Shown piece after piece: positions 19,787 to 26,379 of a stretch of 64,000 bases of DNA (its first letter is position 1; every line of letters begins with the position of its first letter). Position numbers and translations under genes: made by a program. The DNA comes from JBMOOG01 sp049324535 (GTDB lineage: Bacteria; Pseudomonadota; Alphaproteobacteria; Rhodobacterales; Rhodobacteraceae). The notes below the pieces were generated by a model that saw only the letters and a list, made by a program, of their open reading frames with translations, was not told where the DNA came from and did no database searches. The stretch is taken from positions 434,001-498,000 of the forward strand of contig JBMOOG010000001.1 in assembly GCA_049324535.1 (NCBI GenBank). The letters run 5' to 3'.

Positions 19787-20595
19787 GCGCCCAGCTCCCG
19801 TCCCCGCTCGGCCGCGGCATGCACCGCGCGCTTCAGAAGCGCCGGAAAGCCGGTCGTCTCGTCCATCAGCACCGCCAGCGCCGCCGCGGTCGTTCCGCCC
19901 GGCGAGGTGACGTTGACGCGCAGCTGCGAGGGCGGCTCGTCCGACGCCTCGGCCAGCGCGCCGGCCCCGGCCACCGTGGCCCGCGCAAGGCGCAGCGCGA
20001 GGTCCGCGGGCAGCCCCTCGGCCTCTCCGGCCGCGGCCATCGTCTCGATCAGGTGGAACACGTAGGCCGGGCCGGAACCCGATACGGCCGTGACCGCGTC
20101 CATCTGGTGTTCGCCCTCGAGCCGCACGACCTGTCCGACCGCGCCGAGAAGGGATTCGGCCAGCGCAAGATGCTCCGGGGTGGTCGCCGCATTCCCGCAG
20201 ATCGCGGTGATCCCCCGACCGATCGCGGCGGGCGTGTTCGGCATGGCCCGGACGATCGGGGTCCGCGCGCCGAAGATCCGCTCGAAGCTTGCAAGGGTGG
20301 TTCCGGCCGCAATCGAGACGACGAGCGTTCGGCCGCCGCCCAGAGCGGCCACGGCCGGAAGCGCCGCGCCCATCATCTGCGGCTTGACCGCGATGATCGC
20401 CACGGCCGGTGCCTCGGGGAGATCCGCGTTCAGATGCACACCGGTGGTCCGCAGCCAGTCCGAGGGGTTCGGCTCAATCACCCGGACGCTGGTGGCCGGC
20501 AAGCCCCCGCGCAGCCACCCGGCCAGCATCGCCGATCCCATCTTGCCGCAGCCCAGGAGCACCAGCCCCCGGTCCCGCACGTCGCCCATGTCCAT
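19783..20595 (-). CDS. proC: Pyrroline-5-carboxylate reductase
   Basis: This 270-residue enzyme catalyses the last step of proline synthesis. The NAD(P) motif is LLGCGKMGSAMLAGWL at residues 12-27. The family has PNTPAAIGRGITA, and the C-terminal signature AVSGSGPAYVFHLIE plus VTSPGGTTAAAL binds the substrate carboxylate. An in-frame ATG at 20589 is an alternative start. It is first of three overlapping genes transcribed leftwards. Confidence 0.93.
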   Translation of the reverse strand: MDMGDVRDRGLVLLGCGKMGSAMLAGWLRGGLPATSVRVIEPNPSDWLRTTGVHLNADLPEAPAVAIIAVKPQMMGAALPAVAALGGGRTLVVSIAAGTTLASFERIFGARTPIVRAMPNTPAAIGRGITAICGNAATTPEHLALAESLLGAVGQVVRLEGEHQMDAVTAVSGSGPAYVFHLIETMAAAGEAEGLPADLALRLARATVAGAGALAEASDEPPSQLRVNVTSPGGTTAAALAVLMDETTGFPALLKRAVHAAAERGRELGA

Positions 20596-20652
20596 GGCTG
20601 CCCTCCGCGTTGCACCGGGCAGATTAGCCGACCGAGCGCCGAGGGAAAGCCC

Positions 20653-21156
20653 TCAGGCGCGCCCGTAGGCCTCGGCCATGGCGATCTTCATCGCGGCTTC
20701 GGGGGGATCGTCGCCCCAGCAGACCAGCTGCATCGCCGGGTAGAAGCGCTCGGCCGCCGCCACCGCCTGGCCGATCAGCGCGTCGATCTGCTCGGGTCCG
20801 GCGATCTGGCCGCCGGTCAGCAGCAGCCCGTAGCGCCAGACCATCAGCTTCTGCTCGGCCCAGTAGGTGAAGGCGCCGGTCCAGACCATGTCGTTGGCCC
20901 GGTTGAGCGTCTCGTAAAGCGTGGCGAGGCGTTCGGCCGGAGGATCCATCTCGAAGGTGCAGATGAGCCGCAGCGTTTCGTCCTGGCCCGACCAGGCCAG
21001 CGTGATCGAATAGGTCCGCCACTGGCCTTCGACGGCCATCGCGATCTGGTCGGCGGTGACCCGGTCGAACTCCCAGTCGTGGTGTTCGGCCAGCGTCTCG
21101 ACGATGTCGATCGGATGCAGATCCTCGGTGTTCAGGAAGTCCTCGGAAAGCGCCAT
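20653..21156 (-). CDS. YbjN-domain protein
   Basis: This 167-residue soluble protein matches the YbjN family, which has a T3SS-chaperone-like fold. Recognisable stretches are DRVTADQIAMAVEG, LTLAWSGQDETLRLICTFEM-like strands, and the conserved NRANDMVWTGAF. The start ATG 21156 gives the typical MALSEDFLNTEDLHP beginning. In relatives it lies close to proC on one side and the UbiK-like gene on the other; here the prophage separates it from the latter. Confidence 0.8.
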   Translation of the reverse strand: MALSEDFLNTEDLHPIDIVETLAEHHDWEFDRVTADQIAMAVEGQWRTYSITLAWSGQDETLRLICTFEMDPPAERLATLYETLNRANDMVWTGAFTYWAEQKLMVWRYGLLLTGGQIAGPEQIDALIGQAVAAAERFYPAMQLVCWGDDPPEAAMKIAMAEAYGRA

Positions 21157-21277
21157 GCCCGGCCTCTGTTTCTTGGCGTAAGGCGGGAGGTGTCCCACCA
21201 TTCGCTGGGTGTCCCAACAAGGTCCGGCGTTTGCCCTGCGCCGTCCTTACCAGATATGGTGGCACAATGCGGCGGTG

Positions 21278-21302
21278 TGTAAAGCGGTAATTTGTAACGC
21301 GG
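21278..21302 (+). repeat. Direct repeat TGTAA(A/C)GCGG at the putative phage end
   Basis: TGTAAAGCGG at 21278-21287 and TGTAACGCGG at 21293-21302 differ at one base and are 15 bp apart. They lie within 30 bp of the proposed left terminus. Confidence 0.5.
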
Positions 21303-21604
21303 CGATGACGCCGCTGTGCGGTGACACTGAGTTTTACAGTGATGGCGGAAGAGCCTGGAACATGCCGGAAGAACATGAATATGGCAGTGAAAACGGGCAC
21401 TTGAAGGGGACGTGCTGGGTACTGCAGGCGGTTATGGGCTGACATTGCACAAGAGTGCAAATCTGAGGGGCGCCGCAAAGGCAGTACGGCGGGGCTAGTG
21501 CCGATGAACGTCGATTTAATGACGATAAAACAGGGTGTTGAATGGCCTGTCAGCTCGGGCCTGGCGATCCTGGCCGCATGAGAACAAAACGAGATTTGGC
21601 GCCA

Positions 21605-21628
21605 AACATGGAACTGGAGTTCCATGTT
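21605..21628. repeat. 24-bp dyad, with two more half-sites downstream
   Basis: AACATGGAACT-GG-AGTTCCATGTT has perfect 11-bp arms. The half-site recurs as AACATGGAACTGGA at 21711-21724 and, inverted and with one change, as CAGTTCCAAGTT at 21637-21648. Four half-sites in 120 bp suggest binding by a dimeric or multimeric protein, either the transposase or the repressor. Confidence 0.7.
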
Positions 21629-21784
21629 GCTTTTCCCAGTTCCAAGTTCGGCTTAAGGCATTGGAAACACTAGGAACGCATGATCAGCGGCGCGATTTCA
21701 TCCCATTGTGAACATGGAACTGGATTTCGGTGATCAGGGGCCTTCCAGGCCGGATCGAGGCGCTCTGCGGTCGGCGGAGGCGGA

Positions 21785-22387
21785 TCACACGTCGAAGCGC
21801 CCGCTCGCGACCGCCACAAGAGACGCGCGGACATCGGGATAGTGCACGCCATCAAAGTCCGGGTCGAGTTGCTCCGCGAGCCAGTCTGCGTCTTCGACAC
21901 ATCGGGGGAGTGTGCGGCCTGGATCGCCGCCCAGCCTGATGGCTGCGCGCTCGCTCGACGCGGCGTAAACACTGCAATCGCACCGCCAGTCGTTCGGAGG
22001 CATAAACCGCCGCCAGAAAGGGTGGTCACGGTGAAGAACAAGACCAGAAAGCTCGGTGTGACGCCCGCATTCGCGGCAAGCGGAGCCGCAGATGTAGACC
22101 CATAGGTTCGCGCTTCCGTCGAGCAGCTGTCGAAACCGACGGCGGTAGTAGCCACGTCGTCCAGCATCGACCATCGCGAAAGACGCCCGCCTGTGAAACA
22201 AAAGCTTCTCCGGAAGCGGGAAGATCAACTGCCAACCGCCAGACCGCATGCCAACGAACGTGCGCAGATCCCGCTCGAAGTGCCAGAGCCCGCCGTTCTC
22301 GTAGCGCTCGAGGAGTGCCTCATAAAGGGATAGGTCGCACAGCCCGTCTACAAGTGCATCAAGATCATTTTGCGCCTCGATGCTCAC
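21785..22387 (-). CDS. Stand-alone gpF/minor-head-like protein coupled to the repressor gene
   Basis: This 200-residue protein is read from GTG 22387, which overlaps the repressor stop (GTGA), so the two genes are translated in series from the lysogenic transcript. Its second half aligns with the head-morphogenesis protein of the same prophage: both have L-W/W-V-Y, then SGLVL/DGLVL, a His, FW, PPN-x-W-x-C-x-C, SER, RLGG-x-P and LP in the same order and spacing. It has an additional Cys pair (CRECG) where gpF has none. The N-terminal 70 residues are not recognised. With no virion genes around it and lysogenic expression, a role in blocking superinfecting phage assembly is conceivable but unproven. 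Confidence 0.65.
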   Translation of the reverse strand: MSIEAQNDLDALVDGLCDLSLYEALLERYENGGLWHFERDLRTFVGMRSGGWQLIFPLPEKLLFHRRASFAMVDAGRRGYYRRRFRQLLDGSANLWVYICGSACRECGRHTELSGLVLHRDHPFWRRFMPPNDWRCDCSVYAASSERAAIRLGGDPGRTLPRCVEDADWLAEQLDPDFDGVHYPDVRASLVAVASGRFDV

Positions 22388-23049
22388 ACCTGATGCCCGC
22401 ACCAGACGACCTGGCCGATGACGGTGATCGCGTCGATCTCGGGGCCGCGCCGCAGCTCGGACGGGTAGGCGGGATTGTCCGACCGGATCACCAGCGTCTT
22501 GCGGTCCGGCCGGTCGAGGCGCTTCACCCGGGCCTCTGACCCCTCGAGGAGCGCATAGACCCGGCCGGACTGCACCGAGCGCCGCCCGCGGTCGATCAGG
22601 ACGATGTCCTGGTCGTGGATGAGCGGCTCCATGCTGTCGCCGCGCACCTTCACGAGGCGCGCGTTCGCCGGGTTCACGCCCATGCGCCGCAGCCAGTCCG
22701 TGCGGAAGGCCAGCGCCTCGACCGCCTCCTCGGACCCGTTCTCGGCCCCAGCCCCGGCCGCAAGCTCGGCCTCGACCCGGGGAACGAGGGCGAAGCCCTG
22801 ACCGCCCTTCCTGATCTCGGCGGCCGGTGCTTCTGCACGAGGTGGGCCGATGGTGAGTTCGAGGCCGAGGGCTTCGCAGATCTGTTGAGCGCGGTTCAGC
22901 GTGGTTCCTGATTTCAGGCTGCCACGCAGGACGCCACGTATGGCGTCCTCAGGTAGTCCAGCGGACTTTTCAAGGGCAAACGGATTGGTCCCGAGCTCCT
23001 CTAGGCGCTCATGAACCAGACGAGCCAGAATTTCCTGCGCTGTCTCCAT
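22384..23049 (-). CDS. Phage immunity repressor (HTH + S24 peptidase-like)
   Basis: The 221-residue protein has an N-terminal helical DNA-binding region (about residues 5-65) and a C-terminal S24/LexA-like domain. The serine is in VRGDSMEPLI (Ser139) and the general-base lysine in EARVKRL (Lys176). A flexible AELAAGAG segment near residues 94-101 could be a self-cleavage site. It is divergent from the Ner-like gene, which is the Mu c/ner arrangement. The catalytic pair is intact, so damage-induced inactivation is plausible. Confidence 0.88.
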   Translation of the reverse strand: METAQEILARLVHERLEELGTNPFALEKSAGLPEDAIRGVLRGSLKSGTTLNRAQQICEALGLELTIGPPRAEAPAAEIRKGGQGFALVPRVEAELAAGAGAENGSEEAVEALAFRTDWLRRMGVNPANARLVKVRGDSMEPLIHDQDIVLIDRGRRSVQSGRVYALLEGSEARVKRLDRPDRKTLVIRSDNPAYPSELRRGPEIDAITVIGQVVWCGHQV

Positions 23050-23062
23050 AGGTCGGGGAAAA

Positions 23063-23128
23063 TACCGAACAATGGTTCGCTTGACTATCGGTAAATACTC
23101 CGGCTAGATACTCGGTAAGAAAACCGAG
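23063..23128. promoter_or_regulatory. Early promoter and operator region between repressor and Ner-like gene
   Basis: TTGACT (23081-23086) and TAGATA (23105-23110), 18 bp apart, form a rightward promoter. Around it are repeated half-sites: TACCGA at 23063-23068, TCGGTA at 23089-23094 within ATCGGTAAATA, and a dyad CTCGGT/ACCGAG at 23111-23128. The (A/C)TCGGTA motif is the probable operator for the repressor or the Ner-like protein. Confidence 0.65.
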
Positions 23129-23140
23129 AAGAGCAGCGGC

Positions 23141-23386
23141 ATGAACACCGACACCCTGATTGAGCTCGCAAGGGCTTACGGCGCGCACCGCGGACTGACG
23201 CTGTCGACGGTTTCGACCTATGCGGCAGCCGACGGGAAGTTCTTTGCCCAGATCGGCAAGGGCGCGAGCTGCACGATCCGCAAGGCGGAACGGATCGCCC
23301 AGTGGTTCTCGGACAACTGGCCGGCCGATCTGGAATGGCCGCGCGCGATCCCGCGCCCGCCGAAGTCGAGGAAGGAGGCCGCGTGA
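23141..23386 (+). CDS. Ner/Cro-like small early regulator
   Basis: The 81-residue protein is the first gene rightward from the early promoter, divergent from the repressor. It has a helix-turn-helix-like stretch (LTLSTVSTYAAADGKFFAQI), then a basic segment (TIRKAERIAQWFSDNWP) and a basic Pro-rich tail. Position and size match Ner of Mu, which dampens early and repressor transcription. Sequence similarity to Ner itself is not evident. Its end (GGAGGCCGCGTGATG) doubles as the next ribosome-binding site, stop and start. Confidence 0.6.
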   Translation: MNTDTLIELARAYGAHRGLTLSTVSTYAAADGKFFAQIGKGASCTIRKAERIAQWFSDNWPADLEWPRAIPRPPKSRKEAA

Positions 23387-23388
23387 TG
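23374..23388 (+). repeat. 15-bp gene-junction repeat, copy 1
   Basis: GGAGGCCGCGTGATG occurs here, at 24228-24242 and at 24951-24965, and a shorter variant lies at 30260-30273. Each copy combines a Shine-Dalgarno GGAGG, a TGA stop and the next ATG. Copies 1 and 2 bracket the minus-strand cassette. Confidence 0.85.
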
Positions 23389-23406
23389 GCTGGGCCGTGC
23401 CTCACG

Positions 23407-23952
23407 TCACGGACTGCGGCCAAGTTCGGACAGCTTACTGTACCGTGCGCCTTCAAAGGGAATGAGGCCGCCGAGAAGCCGGTGCCGAAATGGGATATGG
23501 AGCCGCTCCGCGCTGGCTTCCACCGAGGTCGCGTCGAGCGCATCGTTGTAGGCCTTGGCGTCGATGGCGCGGAGCAGGGGTGGCTCGTCGGCGGTGATGC
23601 GGATCATGCGGCTCTGCCAGCCAGCGCACTGCTTGGCGGAGGCGTCGGGGTTGGCCTCGATGTCGGCGAGCAGCAGATAGTAGTCGCGCTGCAGTGCCGT
23701 GTGAAGGCGCGCGAGGCCACCGAAATCGAAGACGAGCTGCAGCGCACCGATCACAGCGACGGCGAGGCCGATCCAGACCTGGCTCACATCGAAGGCCGCG
23801 AGAGCATCGGCCGCCGCCGCCGTTCCGAGTACGACGACCAGAAAGTTGAAGAAGCGGTCCCGGCGCTCGAACGTCCGCCGTCTGGCGGTGTGGTAGAGGG
23901 CGTTGCGCAGAACATTGAAGCGGATGTTCTCGCGGTCTGGGGTCATGGTCAT
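23407..23952 (-). CDS. SLATT-like two-transmembrane protein (accessory gene)
   Basis: The 181-residue protein has a basic helical N-terminus (RNALYHTARRRTFERRDR), transmembrane helices at about residues 34-52 and 58-77, and then a long cytosolic helix (ARLHTALQRDYYLLLADIE) and a soluble tail with DEPPLLRAIDAKAYNDAL. This order - basic helix, close TM pair, charged helix - is that of SLATT proteins, predicted pore-forming effectors in nucleotide-dependent defence systems. It is on the strand opposite to all neighbouring early genes, so it is probably expressed in the lysogen. Its start overlaps the stop of the small gene upstream (ATGA). Family assignment is from topology and memory of the family and has not been checked by a search. 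Confidence 0.55.
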   Translation of the reverse strand: MTMTPDRENIRFNVLRNALYHTARRRTFERRDRFFNFLVVVLGTAAAADALAAFDVSQVWIGLAVAVIGALQLVFDFGGLARLHTALQRDYYLLLADIEANPDASAKQCAGWQSRMIRITADEPPLLRAIDAKAYNDALDATSVEASAERLHIPFRHRLLGGLIPFEGARYSKLSELGRSP

Positions 23953-24116
23953 TTCTCCGGTGGCGGTTTCGTACCGGGCGATGGCGATGGTTGCCGCGGT
24001 CCGACACTGTTGTCCGGCAGCTTCGGCTGGCGCGGGCCGGCGGAGTTGATCGAAATCTTCTCTCCGCCCGGCCTGCGGTTGCCCTGGTCGATCGCCTGCT
24101 CTGTCTTCCTGTTCAT
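23949..24116 (-). CDS. Small Pro-rich protein, partner of the SLATT-like gene
   Basis: This 55-residue hydrophilic protein begins MNRKTEQAIDQGNRRPGG and has two copies of GPRQP before a PPPEK end. AAAAGGAGACG lies eight bases before the ATG, a strong ribosome-binding site. It is first in a two-gene minus-strand transcription unit, with a 4-bp overlap to the SLATT-like gene. It looks disordered; a regulator or inhibitor of the membrane protein is a guess. It is hidden among longer overlapping frames, so it is easily missed. Confidence 0.5.
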   Translation of the reverse strand: MNRKTEQAIDQGNRRPGGEKISINSAGPRQPKLPDNSVGPRQPSPSPGTKPPPEK

Positions 24117-24227
24117 TCCGATCGTCTCCTTTTGGTCCGTGCAGAAGGGGATGAAGGCGCCGGGGGGCGCTGTGAACGTCCCCCGGTGCCGCCAGCCTAT
24201 CACCCTGAACCCCACCCGCAAAAGACT

Positions 24228-24242
24228 GGAGGCCGCGTGATG
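24228..24242 (+). repeat. 15-bp gene-junction repeat, copy 2
   Basis: Identical to 23374-23388. It marks the right edge of the minus-strand cassette and supplies the start of the next plus-strand gene. A third identical copy lies at 24951-24965. Confidence 0.85.
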
Positions 24243-24365
24243 CTCGCCCGTCTGAGACGTGCGCTTGCCTGGCTCGAGGACAGCGTCCTCGGCGATGCGA
24301 TCGGCGCTGTCTGCCTCTTCGCCACGCTCTACGCGCTGCTGTTCATCGGAGGTGCCCTGCAATGA
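24240..24365 (+). CDS. Small single-pass membrane protein, early region
   Basis: This 41-residue peptide has a basic amphipathic start (MLARLRRALAWLEDS) and one hydrophobic helix (about residues 18-38). The ATG sits in the junction repeat with GGAGG nine bases upstream; the stop overlaps the next gene. Function is unknown. Confidence 0.55.
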   Translation: MLARLRRALAWLEDSVLGDAIGAVCLFATLYALLFIGGALQ

Positions 24366-24649
24366 CCGTCGTCCCGTTCCGCCCCAAGCCCGCCAACTGG
24401 CCCAGGCCGGCCCCGGCCGCGCCCATGGAGGGTGCGGCGCTGCTGAGCTCGATCCGGAGCGCGACCCTGTGCCTGGCCGAGACGTGGATCCGCCACGACG
24501 CGGCGCGCGACGATCGCACCGAATACGCCGCCTGGGGCGAGATCGAGGCGGCGCGCGACCTTCTGGAAGCGCTGCTTCTGGACGCCGAGGCAACCGGAGT
24601 GCTGGCGCGGTGCGAGGCGATGCTGCGCGCCGGGGAGACCGGGCAATGA
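24362..24649 (+). CDS. Hypothetical early protein
   Basis: This 95-residue soluble, helical protein has a Pro-rich N-terminus (FRPKPANWPRPAPAAP) and no recognised domain. It overlaps the genes on both sides by 4 bp (ATGA), so it is part of the early operon. Rhodobacterales Mu-like phages carry runs of such small genes between ner and the transposase. Confidence 0.6.
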   Translation: MTVVPFRPKPANWPRPAPAAPMEGAALLSSIRSATLCLAETWIRHDAARDDRTEYAAWGEIEAARDLLEALLLDAEATGVLARCEAMLRAGETGQ

Positions 24650-24963
24650 CGCCGGCGACCCCCGACGCCCTGGCCGCGCGCTGCACCTGGCTGCGCGCCC
24701 GGCTTGAGGCCCTGCCGAGCCTGACCACAGCCACGAAGGACGCGGGCAGCGACTGGATCGCGGTGCGCACCCGCCGCGCGCAGGCGCTGGACGCGCTCTG
24801 CGACCTGATGCGCGCCATGCCGGACCGGCCACGGATCGCGGACAGCGGCCATGTCGGCCGCGTGACCATGCTGGGTCTTGCCGCCACCTCGACCATGGGG
24901 ATCGACGGCGCGCTGTGGAACTGGCTCGGCCGGGCCGAGGCCGCCGTCCGGGAGGCCGCGTGA
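24646..24963 (+). CDS. Hypothetical early protein
   Basis: This 105-residue helical protein has no recognised motif; Ala, Leu and Arg dominate. It starts with a 4-bp overlap and ends in the third copy of the GGAGGCCGCGTGATG junction. It probably belongs to the early operon. Confidence 0.55.
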   Translation: MTPATPDALAARCTWLRARLEALPSLTTATKDAGSDWIAVRTRRAQALDALCDLMRAMPDRPRIADSGHVGRVTMLGLAATSTMGIDGALWNWLGRAEAAVREAA

Positions 24964-25268
24964 TGCGCCGGGTGTTCAGGGTGGCGCGCGTCGAGGTCAC
25001 CAGGGTCTTTCGCCGCAAGGGCGTCGAGTTGAACGGGGCCTACTGGATCGTGCGCGACCAGAACGGTGTGCGGGCGAGCGGGTATTTCACGGACCGGGGT
25101 CTTGCCTGGGAGGCCATGGCGCGCCTCCAGGACGAGGAGGACCGCCAGGCGCAGCGCCGCGAACGGCCCTGTCTGGTGTGCGGAACCCCGTTCCTGAGCG
25201 AAGGACGGCACAACCGCCTGTGCGCCACCTGCCGGGGAAACCGGCCGGACTTCCAGATGGCGGGGTGA
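24963..25268 (+). CDS. Small zinc-ribbon-like early protein
   Basis: The 101-residue protein has a basic N-terminal half and a C-terminal four-cysteine cluster, CLVCGTPF followed 14 residues later by LCATC, which looks like a zinc ribbon that could bind nucleic acid. It is co-transcribed within the early operon. Its precise role is unknown. Confidence 0.6.
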   Translation: MRRVFRVARVEVTRVFRRKGVELNGAYWIVRDQNGVRASGYFTDRGLAWEAMARLQDEEDRQAQRRERPCLVCGTPFLSEGRHNRLCATCRGNRPDFQMAG

Positions 25269-25270
25269 CG

Positions 25271-25501
25271 ATGCACGCGGGGCCCCTGTCATCGCCAAGG
25301 CTGCAGCGGGTGCTGCGTGTGCTGGAGGACGGCCGCCCGCACACCACGCGCGACATCGTGCGCCGCGCGCGTGTGATGGCGGTCAACGCCTGCGTTTCCG
25401 AACTGCGCCACCACGGCGCCGAGATCGCCTGCCGGTCCCGCATCGAGGACGGCCGCAGGCGGTTCTACTACACGATGCTGAAAGGCCCGAAGACCCCATG
25501 A
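25271..25501 (+). CDS. Small winged-helix-like protein
   Basis: This 76-residue basic protein reads as a winged helix: PRLQRVLRVLEDGRPHTTRDIV, a recognition-like helix NACVSELRHHG, and a wing RIEDGRRRFYYTM. It is likely a DNA-binding early regulator. Its stop overlaps the start of the ParB-like gene (ATGA). Confidence 0.6.
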   Translation: MHAGPLSSPRLQRVLRVLEDGRPHTTRDIVRRARVMAVNACVSELRHHGAEIACRSRIEDGRRRFYYTMLKGPKTP

Positions 25502-26379
25502 AATTCCTGCACGGCGGCCAGGTCCAGCGCCTGGACATCACCCGGATCACCATCGGACCGCGCCTGCGGCAGGTCAGCGAGGCGCAGATCGCGACGCTGC
25601 TGCTGATGGCCGAGGACACCGGCATCACCACGCCGATCCACGTGCGCCGTGTCGAGGGCCGCTACGATCTGATCGACGGCGCGCACCGGCTGGAGGCGGC
25701 GCGCCGCCGCGGCGACACGGAGATCGCCGCGCTGGTGGTCGAGTGCCGGGCTGACGAGGCGCGGGCGATGGAGGCGTCGAACAACCTGGGCGCCGCCCGG
25801 ATGACGCCCCTGCAGACAGCGGTCTTCGTCGCGAGCTGGAAGCGCGACTATTACGCCCTCCATCCAGAGCGCGCCGCCGGCGTGTTCAAAGGCAATCAGC
25901 ACAGAAAAATCAATGAAAACAAGGATGGCGTGGTGACTGACATAATGTCACTCACCACAGCGATCGCGGCGAGCCTGGGCACCACGGAGAGACACGTATG
26001 GCGGCTGCTCAACGCCGGCGAGCGGCTGACGCCCGAGGAGATCGCGGCTCTGGAGGCCGCGCCGCGCAAGGTGCTGCTGAAGGACCTGGTCGAGATCGGC
26101 CGCATCGGCGAGGACGACGAGCGCGCGGCGGTGGTCGAGGCGCTTCGGAACGGGGTCGCGAAATCGGCGGCCGAGGCGCGGCGGAAGGTGGCCGCCGCCG
26201 CATCGCAGGCGCCCAGCGTGAAAGACCCGGTTGAAGAGGCCTTCAAGCGCCTGATCGACGCCTGGGACCGCGCGCCGATGGCCGCGAAGAAGCGGTTCCT
26301 TCTGGACCGCGCCCGCGAGGTCTGGGACGCGCAGAACAGGGGCGCCCGCCTGACCAGCTGGCAGAAGGCCGCGGAATGA
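25498..26379 (+). CDS. ParB/Spo0J-like N-terminal domain protein
   Basis: The 293-residue protein has a ParB-like N-terminal domain at about residues 15-95, with the CTP/DNA-clamp-type motif DLIDGAHRLEAARRRGD. A helix-turn-helix region follows (about 140-175, ASLGTTERHVWRLLNAGERL), then a helical tail ending in a WDR-rich segment. Such genes sit just ahead of the transposase in Mu-like phages of this group. A role in organising phage DNA or regulating transposition is inferred. It overlaps tnpA by 4 bp. Confidence 0.8.
   Translation: MKFLHGGQVQRLDITRITIGPRLRQVSEAQIATLLLMAEDTGITTPIHVRRVEGRYDLIDGAHRLEAARRRGDTEIAALVVECRADEARAMEASNNLGAARMTPLQTAVFVASWKRDYYALHPERAAGVFKGNQHRKINENKDGVVTDIMSLTTAIAASLGTTERHVWRLLNAGERLTPEEIAALEAAPRKVLLKDLVEIGRIGEDDERAAVVEALRNGVAKSAAEARRKVAAAASQAPSVKDPVEEAFKRLIDAWDRAPMAAKKRFLLDRAREVWDAQNRGARLTSWQKAAE

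Larger units (their letters stand above)
21157..21784. promoter_or_regulatory. Prophage left-end region, about 630 bp, non-coding, with repeated motifs
   Basis: This stretch is less GC-rich than its surroundings and holds no credible gene. It contains two direct TGTAA(A/C)GCGG repeats (21278-21287, 21293-21302), a long dyad at 21605-21628 and two further copies of half of that dyad (21637-21648, 21711-21724). In Mu the equivalent end region carries several MuA-binding sites, so this is read as the transposase-binding end. Confidence 0.55.

Noticed and set aside
21209..21442. Open frame of 77 codons in the prophage left-end region
   Set aside because: It lacks a convincing ribosome-binding site, has a composition unlike the neighbouring genes, and overlaps the end repeats; read as non-coding.
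23302..24240. 312-codon plus-strand open frame across the SLATT-like cassette
   Set aside because: It is antisense to two genes with membrane helices and good ribosome-binding sites; its own translation shows no domain.
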